DNA of 64,000 bases from Clostridiales bacterium (GCA_009911365.1 QXXF01000013.1:62001-126000), one strand, 5' to 3'. Shown: positions 8,529-17,484, counted from the first letter of the stretch. Made by a program: numbers and translations. The notes: a model not told the origin generated them from the letters alone.

Positions 8529-9839
8529 ATGATAAACGGAATAGGATCCTCATATAGCAACTATTATAACTATCAGAACACCATCAGCCAAATCAGGCTG
8601 CAGCAGGCACTTTCCAAGAATCCAAAGTACCAGAAACAGGTCATGGAATCTACGCAAAGCCAGTATAGAGATCAATATAGAAGCTCTAGTTTGGATTTCC
8701 TGCGGGATTACAGTTCAACCATGAGCGATGTCATGCAGTCTGCCAATAGCCTGAAGGCAAGCAATTCAGCGGGAGTGATGAATTCACTGACAGCTGTCAG
8801 CACTGAGACGGATGTGGCTAGTGTAACGAATCGTTACGGTGGCTATGCGTCTTATGCCGCAAGGCCGGCACAGGATATGACTTTAGAAGTCACCCAGCTG
8901 GCGACCGCTCAGCAGAATCGCAGCGATGGAGTTAAAAGTGGCGCTCTTGCCCAGGGGGATATGGCATTTACCATTTCTGGACCGAACGGCAACGTTGACA
9001 TCAACATCAGCGCGACGAAAGACAGTGGAGCTACGAAGACCAACGGACAGATGCTGAGAGAAGCAGCGGCTGCTATCAACAAATCTGATTCAGGGGTGGT
9101 CGCATCTGTGACACAGGAAAATGGAAAGGCTGTTTTAAGTCTGCAGAGCCGTTCCACTGGTACGGATGCTGCCTTTGAAGTAGCAGGACAGATGGGAGCT
9201 GCGGAAGGGCTGCAGAACATTTCCACAGAAGCGCAGAATGCGCAGTACAGCGTAACCGCAAATGGAGAGACTACAGAGCATACATCACAGTCCAACAGCG
9301 TACAGCTGGATATGGGCCGGATCCAGGCGGATCTCAAGGCCACAGGGACAACAGATATTTCTGTTCGCCCAGATACGGATAAAGTTGTTGCTGCTGTGTC
9401 CGATCTCCTAAAGAACTACAACAAAGCGGTCGGATTCCTGCAGGACAACGCGGGTCATGGTCGTGGAGCGGCGAATCAGCTGCGGAACTTTGAACGTTCT
9501 ATTGGGGGCGCACAGTCTCTGCAGAAATTAGGGATCACCACAGATAAAGAAGGCCAGCTGGTATTGGACAAAGAAGCCCTTACCAAAGCGCTGCAAGAAG
9601 AGCCGACTCTAGCAAAGGATCTGTTGTCAGGCAGAGGCGGTCTGGCGGAAAACCTGTATAACAGGAGTTCTAGCGCAATGAATACCAATTCGGCAAGCTT
9701 GATCAGTAATGACCTGAAAGCGATCGATCAGGATCGATTCTCAGATCCGTTCCAGTTCTCAAACATGTATTCCAAACACGGTGCGTATACGTTGAACAAC
9801 TATGCGGCCTTGGGATTGATGATGAACTACCTCGTATAA
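8529..9839 (+). CDS. Orphan FliD-like (flagellar cap related) protein
   Basis: 436 residues. The middle (about 100-240) resembles FliD N-terminal and flagellin-insert patterns (MTLEVTQLATAQQNRSD, MLREAAAAINKSDSGVVASV), and residues 280-380 resemble the FliD C-terminal domain (AVSDLLKNYNKAVGFL, SLQKLGITTDKEGQLVLDKEAL). It differs from the full FliD at 49182: it is about half the size, its N terminus is Tyr/Ser/Gln rich, and it lacks the C-terminal coiled coil and MNxQSSYL ending, finishing instead in LNNYAALGLMMNYLV. It has its own promoter and a terminator. It may be an alternative cap, an export-linked adhesin or a chaperone; assignment to the family rests on pattern resemblance. Confidence 0.65.
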   Translation: MINGIGSSYSNYYNYQNTISQIRLQQALSKNPKYQKQVMESTQSQYRDQYRSSSLDFLRDYSSTMSDVMQSANSLKASNSAGVMNSLTAVSTETDVASVTNRYGGYASYAARPAQDMTLEVTQLATAQQNRSDGVKSGALAQGDMAFTISGPNGNVDINISATKDSGATKTNGQMLREAAAAINKSDSGVVASVTQENGKAVLSLQSRSTGTDAAFEVAGQMGAAEGLQNISTEAQNAQYSVTANGETTEHTSQSNSVQLDMGRIQADLKATGTTDISVRPDTDKVVAAVSDLLKNYNKAVGFLQDNAGHGRGAANQLRNFERSIGGAQSLQKLGITTDKEGQLVLDKEALTKALQEEPTLAKDLLSGRGGLAENLYNRSSSAMNTNSASLISNDLKAIDQDRFSDPFQFSNMYSKHGAYTLNNYAALGLMMNYLV

Positions 9840-9860
9840 AATCGTGGATAAAGGACAAGA

Positions 9861-9894
9861 CGCACGGCTCCATTGAGCTGTGCGCCTTCTTTTC
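9861..9894 (+). terminator. Intrinsic terminator after the FliD-like gene
   Basis: CGCACGGCTC pairs with GAGCTGTGCG (one G-U) across a 4-base loop, followed by CCTTCTTTTC. It ends the single-gene unit. Confidence 0.75.
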
Positions 9895-9900
9895 ATATCA

Positions 9901-9940
9901 TATAAAAAACTCCTGCCTCGGAGATACGATGCAAGAGTTT
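9901..9940 (-). terminator. Intrinsic terminator of the cheA-cheW-cheR-cheB operon
   Basis: Read on the minus strand, AAACTCTTGC pairs with GCAGGAGTTT (one mismatch) and is followed by a T-rich run. It lies 34 bases past the cheB stop. Confidence 0.75.
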
Positions 9941-9973
9941 AAATAATCAATATCCATAGGTGAAGACGTTGCC

Positions 9974-11203
9974 TTAAAAACCATTTAAGTATTTCATCAA
10001 CACACCTGGGATCGCAAGGCAGGAAGCCTGGGAACAAACTGCACCAAGTTTATAGGCCACCATAGGCATCCCATAAACAACACAGGAATCCTTGTCCTGT
10101 CCAATGGTATAGGCACCGGCTTTACGCATTCTGAGAAGGCCTTCAGCACCGTCCTGACCCATTCCCGTCAGAATAATTCCAACAGCGTTTTTTCCAACGG
10201 TTTCTGCCGTAGAATCAAAGAGCACATCCACAGAAGGACGATGTCCATTGACTTTCTCGCCAGGCACACAGCGGACCTTGTAAATGCCTCCATCTTTGAC
10301 TACCTTCATCTGCAGGTCTCCGCCTGGAGCCAAAAGCGCTAGGCCGCGTTTGATCACATCGCCATCCTCCGCTTCTTTTACCTGCATCTGACACAGACGG
10401 TTCAGTCGCTCCGCATACATCTGCGTGAATCCCTTTGGCATATGCTGCGTGATCACAATACCTGGGATATCCGCAGGCAGCTGGCGCATAACATCCAGCG
10501 TAGCCTCTGTGCCGCCGGTAGACGCACCGATAGCGATGATTGTGGAATTCAATCTCAGACTCGCGGTGCTGGTCAGTTTAATAATAGAATTGTAAAGTGC
10601 CGAAGCACCGGCTTTGTTGGTAGACGGCACAGTGCCCTTTGACGGAATGCCCGCGTTGGAAACAGTCTGATTCGGGCGATTTGCTGTCAGATTAGAAACT
10701 GGCTGAGGTTGCTTTCTCTGATTCTGTCCCTGCCCCAAAGAGGAGCGATTTGAGGTCTGTCCTGGCTGTGGGCGCTGGCGCAGAGCTGCGGGAAGCCGAA
10801 CCTTCGCATGAGAAGCGATGGATACTTTGCTGGACAGGTTCTTGAGAAACAGATTCGTAGAGTTTTCCGCACTCATATCCGGTTTTCTAACAAAGTCTAC
10901 TGCTCCATAAGACAGAGCGTCAAAAACGCTCACATTCAGTGAAGAGACGAGAATCACAGGGATCGGATGCTTTGGCAGCAATTCCTTCAAAAAGTCAATG
11001 CCGCTCATCCGCGGCATTTCGATATCCAGAGTAATGACATCTGGCTTCAACTCCGGAACCTTCCGCATCGCATCGTAAGCATTGATGGCATAACCAACGA
11101 TTTCGATCTGAGGCTGAAGCTTCGGCAAATTTTCTATAAGAAACTTACGGAATACCAAAGAATCGTCTATGACCATGGTTCTTATTTTCGATTGATTTAA
11201 CAT
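9974..11203 (-). CDS. cheB: Chemotaxis protein-glutamate methylesterase/glutaminase
   Basis: 409 residues. The N-terminal receiver domain has the acidic pair Asp13-Asp14 and phospho-acceptor Asp60 (TLDIEMPRMSG), with KP at the switch lysine. A Gln/Asn/Ser-rich linker of about 70 residues joins it to the methylesterase domain, which shows the serine motif AIGASTGGTEA, ITQHMPKGFTQ for the histidine, and GMGQDGAEG for the aspartate of the triad. It removes receptor methyl groups after phosphorylation by CheA. It is the last gene of the minus-strand che operon, 91 bases after cheR. An AAGGGG site fits the ATG. The linker is longer than in E. coli CheB. Confidence 0.95.
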   Translation of the reverse strand: MLNQSKIRTMVIDDSLVFRKFLIENLPKLQPQIEIVGYAINAYDAMRKVPELKPDVITLDIEMPRMSGIDFLKELLPKHPIPVILVSSLNVSVFDALSYGAVDFVRKPDMSAENSTNLFLKNLSSKVSIASHAKVRLPAALRQRPQPGQTSNRSSLGQGQNQRKQPQPVSNLTANRPNQTVSNAGIPSKGTVPSTNKAGASALYNSIIKLTSTASLRLNSTIIAIGASTGGTEATLDVMRQLPADIPGIVITQHMPKGFTQMYAERLNRLCQMQVKEAEDGDVIKRGLALLAPGGDLQMKVVKDGGIYKVRCVPGEKVNGHRPSVDVLFDSTAETVGKNAVGIILTGMGQDGAEGLLRMRKAGAYTIGQDKDSCVVYGMPMVAYKLGAVCSQASCLAIPGVLMKYLNGF

Positions 11204-11230
11204 AATGAATCCCCTTTTTATATAAACCTA

Positions 11231-11257
11231 GGAAATATCGCCAATGACGATATTTCC
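11231..11257 (-). repeat. Perfect stem-loop upstream of cheB
   Basis: GGAAATATCG and CGATATTTCC form a 10-base perfect stem with a 7-base loop in the cheR-cheB gap. There is no T-run, so it is not a terminator. Very similar stems lie upstream of fliD (49131-49154) and flgM (54439-54464). Confidence 0.6.
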
Positions 11258-11294
11258 AAAATTTCAAGGAATGCGCGCCTCGGAGTGCGGTTTC

Positions 11295-12110
11295 CTAAAC
11301 TTGTTTGCGATAAGTAGCAGGCATGATATAGTCATAAGGGGTCGTTGCCTTGTTCAAACCTTCCGAATGGCCAATCAGAAGATAACCACCTGGGACTGTC
11401 GCGTCATAATAACGCTTTACCAGAGCGTCCTTTGTTTCCTGATCAAAATAAATCATTACATTTCTGCAAAAGATAACATCAAACTTGAGACGGAATTTAA
11501 TTGGGTCCATCAAGTTGAAGGTACGGAAAATAACGTTGGACTTGATCTCCGGTGCTACTGTATACTGCCCAGGAACCTTCGTTTTGCGGAAATATTTCTG
11601 TGCCCAGCCTTTTGGCAGCTCTTTCAAGGATTCTTCCTCATAAATAGCGGCTTGTGCTGTTCCCAGGACTTCCTGTGAGATATCCGTGGCAAGGACCCGG
11701 GTGTCCCATGCGCCTGCCTTTGTGCCAAAATATTCTTTTAATACCATAGAAATGGTATAAGGCTCTTCCCCACTGGAGCAGCCTGCGCTCCAGATGCTTA
11801 AAACCTTGTTCTTTTTCGTTTGTTCCAGCCATGGGAGAATGGTATCTCGGAGATAATCAAAGTGGGTCTTCTCCCGCATGAAAAACGTATAATTCGTTGT
11901 CAGCTTGTTGATCAGCGTGTCGATGTCTCCTGGATCTCGGGTTTGCATAATGTAATCCACATACTCTGTGAATGATGAAAATCCTTTCGCATTGACAGTG
12001 CTGGACAATCGCCCGGTAATCAGCTGTTGTTTCTGAGAAAGATCAATACCGTAATTCTTCTTCATAAATGTTACGAGTCGCTGAAAATCCTGATTCGATA
12101 TGCTTAACAT
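11295..12110 (-). CDS. cheR: Chemotaxis protein methyltransferase
   Basis: 271 residues. The N-terminal all-alpha domain (about 1-75) and the SAM-dependent methyltransferase domain are both present, with IWSAGCSSGEEPYTISMVL as the SAM-binding loop and DVIFCRNVMIYFD as the typical CheR motif. It methylates receptor glutamates with S-adenosylmethionine. I chose the ATG at 12110 (MLSISNQ) because AAGGAG lies 9-10 bases upstream; a farther in-frame start at 12143 would overlap cheW and translate that site. Neither receptor in the window ends in a CheR-tethering pentapeptide. Confidence 0.94.
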   Translation of the reverse strand: MLSISNQDFQRLVTFMKKNYGIDLSQKQQLITGRLSSTVNAKGFSSFTEYVDYIMQTRDPGDIDTLINKLTTNYTFFMREKTHFDYLRDTILPWLEQTKKNKVLSIWSAGCSSGEEPYTISMVLKEYFGTKAGAWDTRVLATDISQEVLGTAQAAIYEEESLKELPKGWAQKYFRKTKVPGQYTVAPEIKSNVIFRTFNLMDPIKFRLKFDVIFCRNVMIYFDQETKDALVKRYYDATVPGGYLLIGHSEGLNKATTPYDYIMPATYRKQV

Positions 12111-12126
12111 ATGTCTCGTCTCCTTA

Positions 12127-12618
12127 TTACATGTGATTTTCAATGAGCGCTTCGCACTCTAAAAGTAAAATGACGGTCCCGTCGATGGAAATCATGGAGT
12201 TAGTCAGTTCCTGCCGATTTTCCGTTGGAATAGGCGCGGTTTTATCCAAATCAATATCAATGACCTGTGCTACAGAATCCACTACAACGCCGATCATATT
12301 GGATTCGATTTCTAAAATCACGATACACGTTTGCGGTGTATATTCCTGGAAAGGTTTTCCCATTCGAAGACGCATATCAATGATTGGGAGCGTCTGCCCA
12401 CGGAGATTGATGATCCCCCGGACATAATCGGGAACCATAGGCAGAGAACGAATCTTGTGGTTATTGATGATTTCGATCACATTGTTAGTATCAACGCCAA
12501 AGTGAAGTCCGTCGGAGATGAAAGTCAGAAAACGTACTATGTTTCCTGGAGTAGGGATACTCTCCAACCTTTCCAGTTCATCGTTTATATTTTTCACATC
12601 TTGCATAGTTTCTGGCAT
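12127..12618 (-). CDS. cheW: Chemotaxis coupling protein
   Basis: 163 residues made of one CheW domain (about 25-160) after a short N-terminal tail. Family patterns include FGVDTNNVIEIINN, SLPMVPDYVRGIINLRGQ and LPIIDMRLRMG. It bridges receptor tips and CheA in the signalling array. It lies between cheA (22-base gap) and cheR (16-base gap) in one transcript. GGAGG is 9 bases before the ATG. Confidence 0.95.
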   Translation of the reverse strand: MPETMQDVKNINDELERLESIPTPGNIVRFLTFISDGLHFGVDTNNVIEIINNHKIRSLPMVPDYVRGIINLRGQTLPIIDMRLRMGKPFQEYTPQTCIVILEIESNMIGVVVDSVAQVIDIDLDKTAPIPTENRQELTNSMISIDGTVILLLECEALIENHM

Positions 12619-12640
12619 AATAATTATCCTCCAAGTTTAC

Positions 12641-14740
12641 TTAGAAAAACATGTTTTGAGATGCGGAATAAACATTGTTCACGTCTAGGATCAAGCTGAT
12701 GTTGCCGTCTCCCAGGATCGTGCATCCGCTGATCCCTGAATTTTGTATATTAAAATTGTTCAGATAGCTAGGGAGCGGTTTTACAACGATTTGCTGTTCA
12801 CCGATCAGCTCATCTACGAACAGGCAATATGATTTATCGCTGGATTCCACCCACATTAGGATGCCATCATCAATCGTCGAGCAGCCTTCTTCCATGGCAT
12901 AAAGATCGCGCAGGCGAATGATCGGATAGTAATCATCCATGCAGCGGATCATTTCATTGCCCGCTGCGTCCAGAACCACATCGGATTCCTTGGCCTTAAA
13001 GGACTGACGGATATTGGCGATTGGAATCGTAAAGATTGAATCGCCCACGGAAATTTCCATGCCATCCACGATTGCCAGGGTGAGAGGAATCTTCAAAGTG
13101 AAGCAGCTGCCCTTTCCTAACTCACTGGATATGGAAATCACGCCGCCAACGCTTTCTACGTTCTTTTTCACAACGTCCATTCCAACGCCTCGGCCTGAAT
13201 ATTCCGTAACTTCTGTATTTGTTGAGAATCCCGGAGCCAAAAGCAGAGCGAGGATTTCCTTCTGTGAATATTCCTCTTCCGGTTTTGTCAGCAAGCCTTG
13301 TGCTGCGGCTTTTGCCAAAACTGCGTCAGGATTTACGCCTCGACCATCATCCTTGATGGAAATGATGACTTCGCTGCCCGTATGTTCCGCGGAAAGAATG
13401 ATTTCTCCCTGTGGGTTTTTGCCAGCGGCGATTCGTTCTTCCTGGGTTTCTTCAATTCCGTGGTCCATGGCGTTACGCACGATATGCATGATCGGGTCAC
13501 CGATGTTGTCCACGATAGTTTTGTCAACTTCTGTATTTTCACCAATAATCGTCAGTTTCGTGTCTCTTTTCAGAGTTTTGGACATATCCCGCACAATACG
13601 GTTCATTTTCTGGAACACGCTAGCCACGGATACCATGCGCAGAGACATGGAAATATCCTGCAGGTCATCGGTCAACTTGCGCAGCTGACGCGCTGATTTC
13701 AGAAAACTGTCCAGCTTTAAGTTTTGTAGTTCAGGTGACGAGGTCACCATGGATTCTGTAATAACGATTTCTCCAACAATGGCCATCAGGCTGTCAAGCT
13801 TGGAAAGATTGACGCTAATCAGGCTTTGCTTCGCAGACCCATGGGAACCAGATGACTGTGAAGCAGGTTTCTTGTCTTTCTCCGGAGCAGGCGCCTTTTT
13901 CGGTACGGGTTGAACCGGGGCTTCCGGCGGCGCGCTCTGAGCTGGCTCGGGCTGCGGAGGAACTTCCTCGGTCTTCTGCGCAGCGGTTAAATCCAAAATT
14001 TCGTAAGAACGAACATTTCCTACAGTGGAGACATGCGCCACAGCGCTTTCCGCATCTTCTTCGGTCTGAAATCCAAGGAAAAATCCATTTTCAATGATAT
14101 ACTCGCTGCTTTCGCTATTCGTTTCCACATCATCAGGATAGAAATTAAAAGGTTTCCCTATCTCTTGAAGCGCGGTGACCAGCATGAAAGCTCTCAAATT
14201 CTCCATGCCGCAGCCTTCATCAAAGAAAATCTGCAGGGCGTAGGGAGCATCGATTGGATGAGACGCAGCGTCAGTACCATTAGCCGCAGGTGCCTCTACG
14301 GCACTTTCCGCAGCTGCGCCAGAATCTTTATTACTGATTTTATTAAGAAAATTGTTTATATCTTGAATAAAACCGTCGATATTTGTATCGAGGGGTTCAC
14401 TGCTTTCTACTTTGCCCACTTCTTCTCGAAGCTTGTCAACAGAAGAAAACATTAGATTGAACAATTCGCTTTTCTGGTCGGAAGTCAGTGTGTCCATGCC
14501 GTTATCGCGTATATAGAAGAACAGGTCTTCAATATGATGCGCGATTTCCATGAGAGAGTTGAACTCCAACATGGCAGAGGAACCTTTGATCGTGTGCATA
14601 CTGCGGAAGATTTCGTTTACATTATCTTCCGTAAAATCACCATTCTGCTCAGCGGTAATCAGAAGCTCATCCAACTGTTCCAAAAGTGTCCCTGTTTCAA
14701 AGAGATAGGTCTCCAATAAGCTGCCAGTTCCATTATCCAT
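12641..14740 (-). CDS. cheA: Chemotaxis histidine kinase
   Basis: 699 residues in the standard order: Hpt domain with His49 in SMHTIKGSSAML; a P2-like response-regulator-binding segment (about 170-255); a Pro/Ala/Glu/Lys-rich linker (about 258-305); the dimerisation helices (SLISVNLSKLDSLMAIVGEI); the HATPase domain with N box HIVRNAMDHGIE, G1 DDGRGV and G2 SGRGVGMDVV; and a C-terminal CheW-like regulatory domain. It autophosphorylates in response to receptors and feeds CheY, CheB and probably CheV. It is the first gene of the minus-strand che operon. AGGTGG sits upstream of the ATG. Confidence 0.96.
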   Translation of the reverse strand: MDNGTGSLLETYLFETGTLLEQLDELLITAEQNGDFTEDNVNEIFRSMHTIKGSSAMLEFNSLMEIAHHIEDLFFYIRDNGMDTLTSDQKSELFNLMFSSVDKLREEVGKVESSEPLDTNIDGFIQDINNFLNKISNKDSGAAAESAVEAPAANGTDAASHPIDAPYALQIFFDEGCGMENLRAFMLVTALQEIGKPFNFYPDDVETNSESSEYIIENGFFLGFQTEEDAESAVAHVSTVGNVRSYEILDLTAAQKTEEVPPQPEPAQSAPPEAPVQPVPKKAPAPEKDKKPASQSSGSHGSAKQSLISVNLSKLDSLMAIVGEIVITESMVTSSPELQNLKLDSFLKSARQLRKLTDDLQDISMSLRMVSVASVFQKMNRIVRDMSKTLKRDTKLTIIGENTEVDKTIVDNIGDPIMHIVRNAMDHGIEETQEERIAAGKNPQGEIILSAEHTGSEVIISIKDDGRGVNPDAVLAKAAAQGLLTKPEEEYSQKEILALLLAPGFSTNTEVTEYSGRGVGMDVVKKNVESVGGVISISSELGKGSCFTLKIPLTLAIVDGMEISVGDSIFTIPIANIRQSFKAKESDVVLDAAGNEMIRCMDDYYPIIRLRDLYAMEEGCSTIDDGILMWVESSDKSYCLFVDELIGEQQIVVKPLPSYLNNFNIQNSGISGCTILGDGNISLILDVNNVYSASQNMFF

Positions 14741-14793
14741 AACGTTAGCACCACCTTAATTTTAATTTATTTCGATTTCTGACAGGATGATTA

Positions 14794-14822
14794 TTGTAAA
14801 TCCTATCAAGATTCGTTATTAT
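14794..14822 (+). promoter_or_regulatory. Putative sigma-A promoter of the YlqG-like gene
   Basis: TTGTAA, 17 bases, TATTAT, about 65 bases before the ATG at 14888. The same intergenic region must also hold the divergent cheA promoter, which I could not place with confidence. Confidence 0.5.
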
Positions 14823-14887
14823 ATACACATACTATAACATATTATTCGACAAGAATAAATGAAAACATAACTTTAGCAGGTGAAAAA

Positions 14888-16324
14888 ATGTCAAATATTT
14901 TAAAGGTCACGACTCCCACCACTGGGTATGACAATAATAACGGGATAAAAACCGGTCATGAGAACATGCAGCAGAGCCAAAACGTCCAAGGACAGGTTAG
15001 GCCGGACAAGGTAGTGCGGCCTGACGCACGGAGTGATGCGGCTTCTCAAAAGCAAGATGGCAATCTGAAATTTCAGTTTGAGACAAACTTTGATAACTTT
15101 GTCCAGCAGCTTGCCAGAAATGGGAACATTACAGAAGAGTATTCCACTGTCTTGCTGGAAAAACTGGGTATGCTGGCTCAGTCAGGGTTAAAGGCAGGGA
15201 TTGCTGGAGAGATTTCACAGTTCCTTTCCTTGATTTCCATGAGTCCTGAGGAAATGGCCGCGTTTCTCAAAATGCAGGGAGATTCTGCTGTAAGGTTCAA
15301 TGGCGCATTCTTTGATATTCTGCGCCAGATCATGCAGCAAACTAATTCCGTGGAGCTGCGGACAGGGATCCTGAGCTTTCTGAAAATGTATACGGACATG
15401 GCAGAGGGCCAGCATCTTTTGGAAACCATGCGCCAATTGATACAGAATATGAAAGGCGGCATGCTGCGCAGTGAGAGCCAGCAGCTGCAGCAAATGGAGC
15501 AGGGTTTGAACTATGGTGCTGCCAATGGAAACGTGAAGGAAAACGCTAATCTGATAAAAAACCAGATCATGCCATTCTTGAACGAGTACATTACAAAGAT
15601 GCATGATAGGGGCATGCTGCGTGAAAGCACAGCCATGCTAGGATCCTTGACCGCTCGTTATGAAAATGGCGATGCGGGTCGGCTCCAGGAAGCTTTTCTC
15701 AAGCTGATGGATTTCACGATGTTCGCCAAGCGGTTTCAGAACATGGACCCGGCTATGCTGATGCGAATCTTGGACAACAGCGAGTTTGAACGCGCTTCCC
15801 GCAAAAATGAAGCCATGGCCCGATTGGCGGATATTATCCGCGGCGGCGTAATGGGAGAAGCAGGGATCGAAAATAAAATGGCTTTCAAATCCATCATGCA
15901 GGCGTTTCTACTCAACGAGAGCGTGTATATGCCAGTGCTGCATCTGACGCTGCCTTTGAACGTAAACGGAACTCTTATGTTTTCAGAGTTATGGATCGAT
16001 CCGGATGATCAAAACGGAGGCAAGCAAGAAGGCGATGAGAGAGTGATCAAGGGATTGATCAAATTCGATATCAAGGATGTGGGATTTTTCGACTTGTTCT
16101 TCCTCTATGGGACAGAAAGTGAAAAGATCAGTATTCAGCTCAATTATCCGAAGAAAGTGGATGCTTCTGAAAATGAGATCCGGAACGCGATCGGCCAAAT
16201 TTTGTCCACTAATAATCTGGAGCAGGAACAGCTGGTCTTAGGTTCAGAAGAAGGGTCTATTCCGATTTCAGCGGCATTCCCAAATATTTTTGAAAGGAAG
16301 GGATCTGTCAATGTCACAGTTTAA
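14888..16324 (+). CDS. FliK-C-like protein, similar in context to Bacillus YlqG
   Basis: 478 residues. The N-terminal 60 residues are polar and Gln/Asn rich; the middle is mostly helical and Met/Gln rich (RQIMQQTNSVELRTGILSFL). The last 130 residues (from about 345) contain beta-strand patterns like the FliK/Flg_hook fold: VLHLTLPLNVNGTLMFSELW, IKFDIKDVGFFDLFF, ISIQLNYPKKVD. The next gene, overlapping by 14 bases, encodes a free FlhB C-terminal domain, exactly the ylqG-ylqH arrangement of Bacillus subtilis. A role in substrate switching or export control is plausible but unproven. It is distinct from the FliK at 27131. Confidence 0.6.
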   Translation: MSNILKVTTPTTGYDNNNGIKTGHENMQQSQNVQGQVRPDKVVRPDARSDAASQKQDGNLKFQFETNFDNFVQQLARNGNITEEYSTVLLEKLGMLAQSGLKAGIAGEISQFLSLISMSPEEMAAFLKMQGDSAVRFNGAFFDILRQIMQQTNSVELRTGILSFLKMYTDMAEGQHLLETMRQLIQNMKGGMLRSESQQLQQMEQGLNYGAANGNVKENANLIKNQIMPFLNEYITKMHDRGMLRESTAMLGSLTARYENGDAGRLQEAFLKLMDFTMFAKRFQNMDPAMLMRILDNSEFERASRKNEAMARLADIIRGGVMGEAGIENKMAFKSIMQAFLLNESVYMPVLHLTLPLNVNGTLMFSELWIDPDDQNGGKQEGDERVIKGLIKFDIKDVGFFDLFFLYGTESEKISIQLNYPKKVDASENEIRNAIGQILSTNNLEQEQLVLGSEEGSIPISAAFPNIFERKGSVNVTV

Positions 16325-16703
16325 TGATACAATGAATAAAAAAGCCGTCGCCCTGTCTTATGATGAAGAAAGAGACGCGGCACCGGTCATAGTGGCCTCT
16401 GGAATGGGCTACATGGCGGAAAAAATCGTGGAAACAGCTAGGGAAAGCGGCGTGCCGGTATACGAGGACAACTCGCTGGCTACCGTGCTGTCACAGCTTC
16501 AATTAGGCAGTCAGGTCCCGGAACAGCTCTACCAGGCCATTGTAGATATTTATGTGTATTTCCTTCGGTTCGCGAACAAGAAAAATCTTTCTATGGAGTC
16601 AGAGCCAGGGGCCCAGGAGCGAGATGGAGATGCGGATGAGGCGGAAAAAGGCCAGGAAGAGCAGCAGAAAGAAGAAGCGGATGCCGCGGAGCCTGACGCA
16701 TAG
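16311..16703 (+). CDS. Stand-alone FlhB cytoplasmic-domain homolog (FhlB/YlqH type)
   Basis: 130 residues. Residues about 8-90 match the EscU/YscU/FlhB C-terminal family (KKAVALSYDEERDAAPVIVASG, GVPVYEDNSLATVLSQLQLG, LYQAIVDIYVYFLRF), but the self-cleavage NPTH motif present in true FlhB is absent, as usual for this small paralog. The last 40 residues are Glu/Gln/Ala rich and disordered. It probably supports flagellar type III export. The ATG at 16311 follows GGAAGG at good distance and overlaps the upstream stop by 14 bases; a TTG at 16290 is less likely. Confidence 0.85.
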   Translation: MSQFNDTMNKKAVALSYDEERDAAPVIVASGMGYMAEKIVETARESGVPVYEDNSLATVLSQLQLGSQVPEQLYQAIVDIYVYFLRFANKKNLSMESEPGAQERDGDADEAEKGQEEQQKEEADAAEPDA

Positions 16704-16721
16704 CAGACTTTTACATTAAAA

Positions 16722-16749
16722 AAGGACTGACTTGCTAGAGCCAGTCCTT
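16722..16749 (-). terminator. Terminator between convergent units (stronger on minus strand)
   Basis: AAGGACTG and CAGTCCTT form the stem. On the minus strand it is followed by a run of six T, terminating the PilZ gene; on the plus strand it may help end the YlqG/YlqH unit. Confidence 0.7.
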
Positions 16750-16763
16750 AACTTAATATGTAA

Positions 16764-17417
16764 TCACCTTCTGGATCTTCGTGTTTTCAACTCTTGATTG
16801 AACACAAACTTACGAAGCGCGGCTTCAGTGTGGCTCGTTAGGTTGATGAATCTGCAGCCATAGCCATACTGAGGTTTTCCATTTGCGAAGCCGTCATCGT
16901 AAATATCGGGATCCTGCGCTCTCAAAACCTGACAGTCCAAAGGTAGCGGCGTATTTAAAATATTTGCAGAAAAAATCTGCCCTTCGCTCCATTCCCGCAG
17001 GCTGATGCAAAAGAGACCTCCAGCACTGATATCAAGGATCATAAGGTCCGCAGATTCCAGATTTCCAGCTTCATTGATAAAGTCAGCAGATGTTTGGATG
17101 CGGGTGGAAACTTTTACGTCCTGCCGCCTTTGTACCACGTTGTCCTGTGATATGACCTGGCACTGGGCCTTGCCTACGACCATATCAAGATTAGGATCGA
17201 ACTCCTCTGTATACTCCAGAACATGACATACACAATAAACCATTCCCTTCAAATCATCTAAGAATCGAACGGAAACGTCTGTGGCAAGGCAGTCTTTGAC
17301 AAGTTCGCGAAAACGGAGTGTCGCTGTGTCCTCTACATCGCCTAGCACATCCGCGGTGCAAATGAATTCTTTGTCCATCGTGTAGATTTGTGCTTTGTCA
17401 CAATATTGTAATTTCAT
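16764..17417 (-). CDS. PilZ-domain protein (YcgR/YpfB-like)
   Basis: 217 residues. Residues 1-95 form an N-terminal beta domain of the YcgR-N kind and residues about 96-205 a PilZ domain. The cyclic-di-GMP motif normally RxxxR reads QRRQDVKV, so Lys replaces the second arginine; the second motif DISAGG is intact. YcgR-type proteins bind cyclic-di-GMP and brake the flagellar motor. Its place among flagellar genes supports that role, but the Lys change may weaken binding. The C terminus is basic (TRRSRR). AAGGAGG precedes the ATG. It is divergent from the lytic transglycosylase. Confidence 0.85.
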   Translation of the reverse strand: MKLQYCDKAQIYTMDKEFICTADVLGDVEDTATLRFRELVKDCLATDVSVRFLDDLKGMVYCVCHVLEYTEEFDPNLDMVVGKAQCQVISQDNVVQRRQDVKVSTRIQTSADFINEAGNLESADLMILDISAGGLFCISLREWSEGQIFSANILNTPLPLDCQVLRAQDPDIYDDGFANGKPQYGYGCRFINLTSHTEAALRKFVFNQELKTRRSRR

Positions 17418-17446
17418 AAAGAAACCTCCTTGGTTCTAATAGCGAT

Positions 17447-17455
17447 ATTATAGCA
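17447..17455 (-). promoter_or_regulatory. Extended -10 promoter of the PilZ gene
   Basis: Minus strand TGCTATAAT, a perfect extended -10, about 30 bases upstream of the start codon; the -35 region is poor. Confidence 0.5.
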
Positions 17456-17484
17456 TACATCCTATAAAAAACATAGAGAAACTA

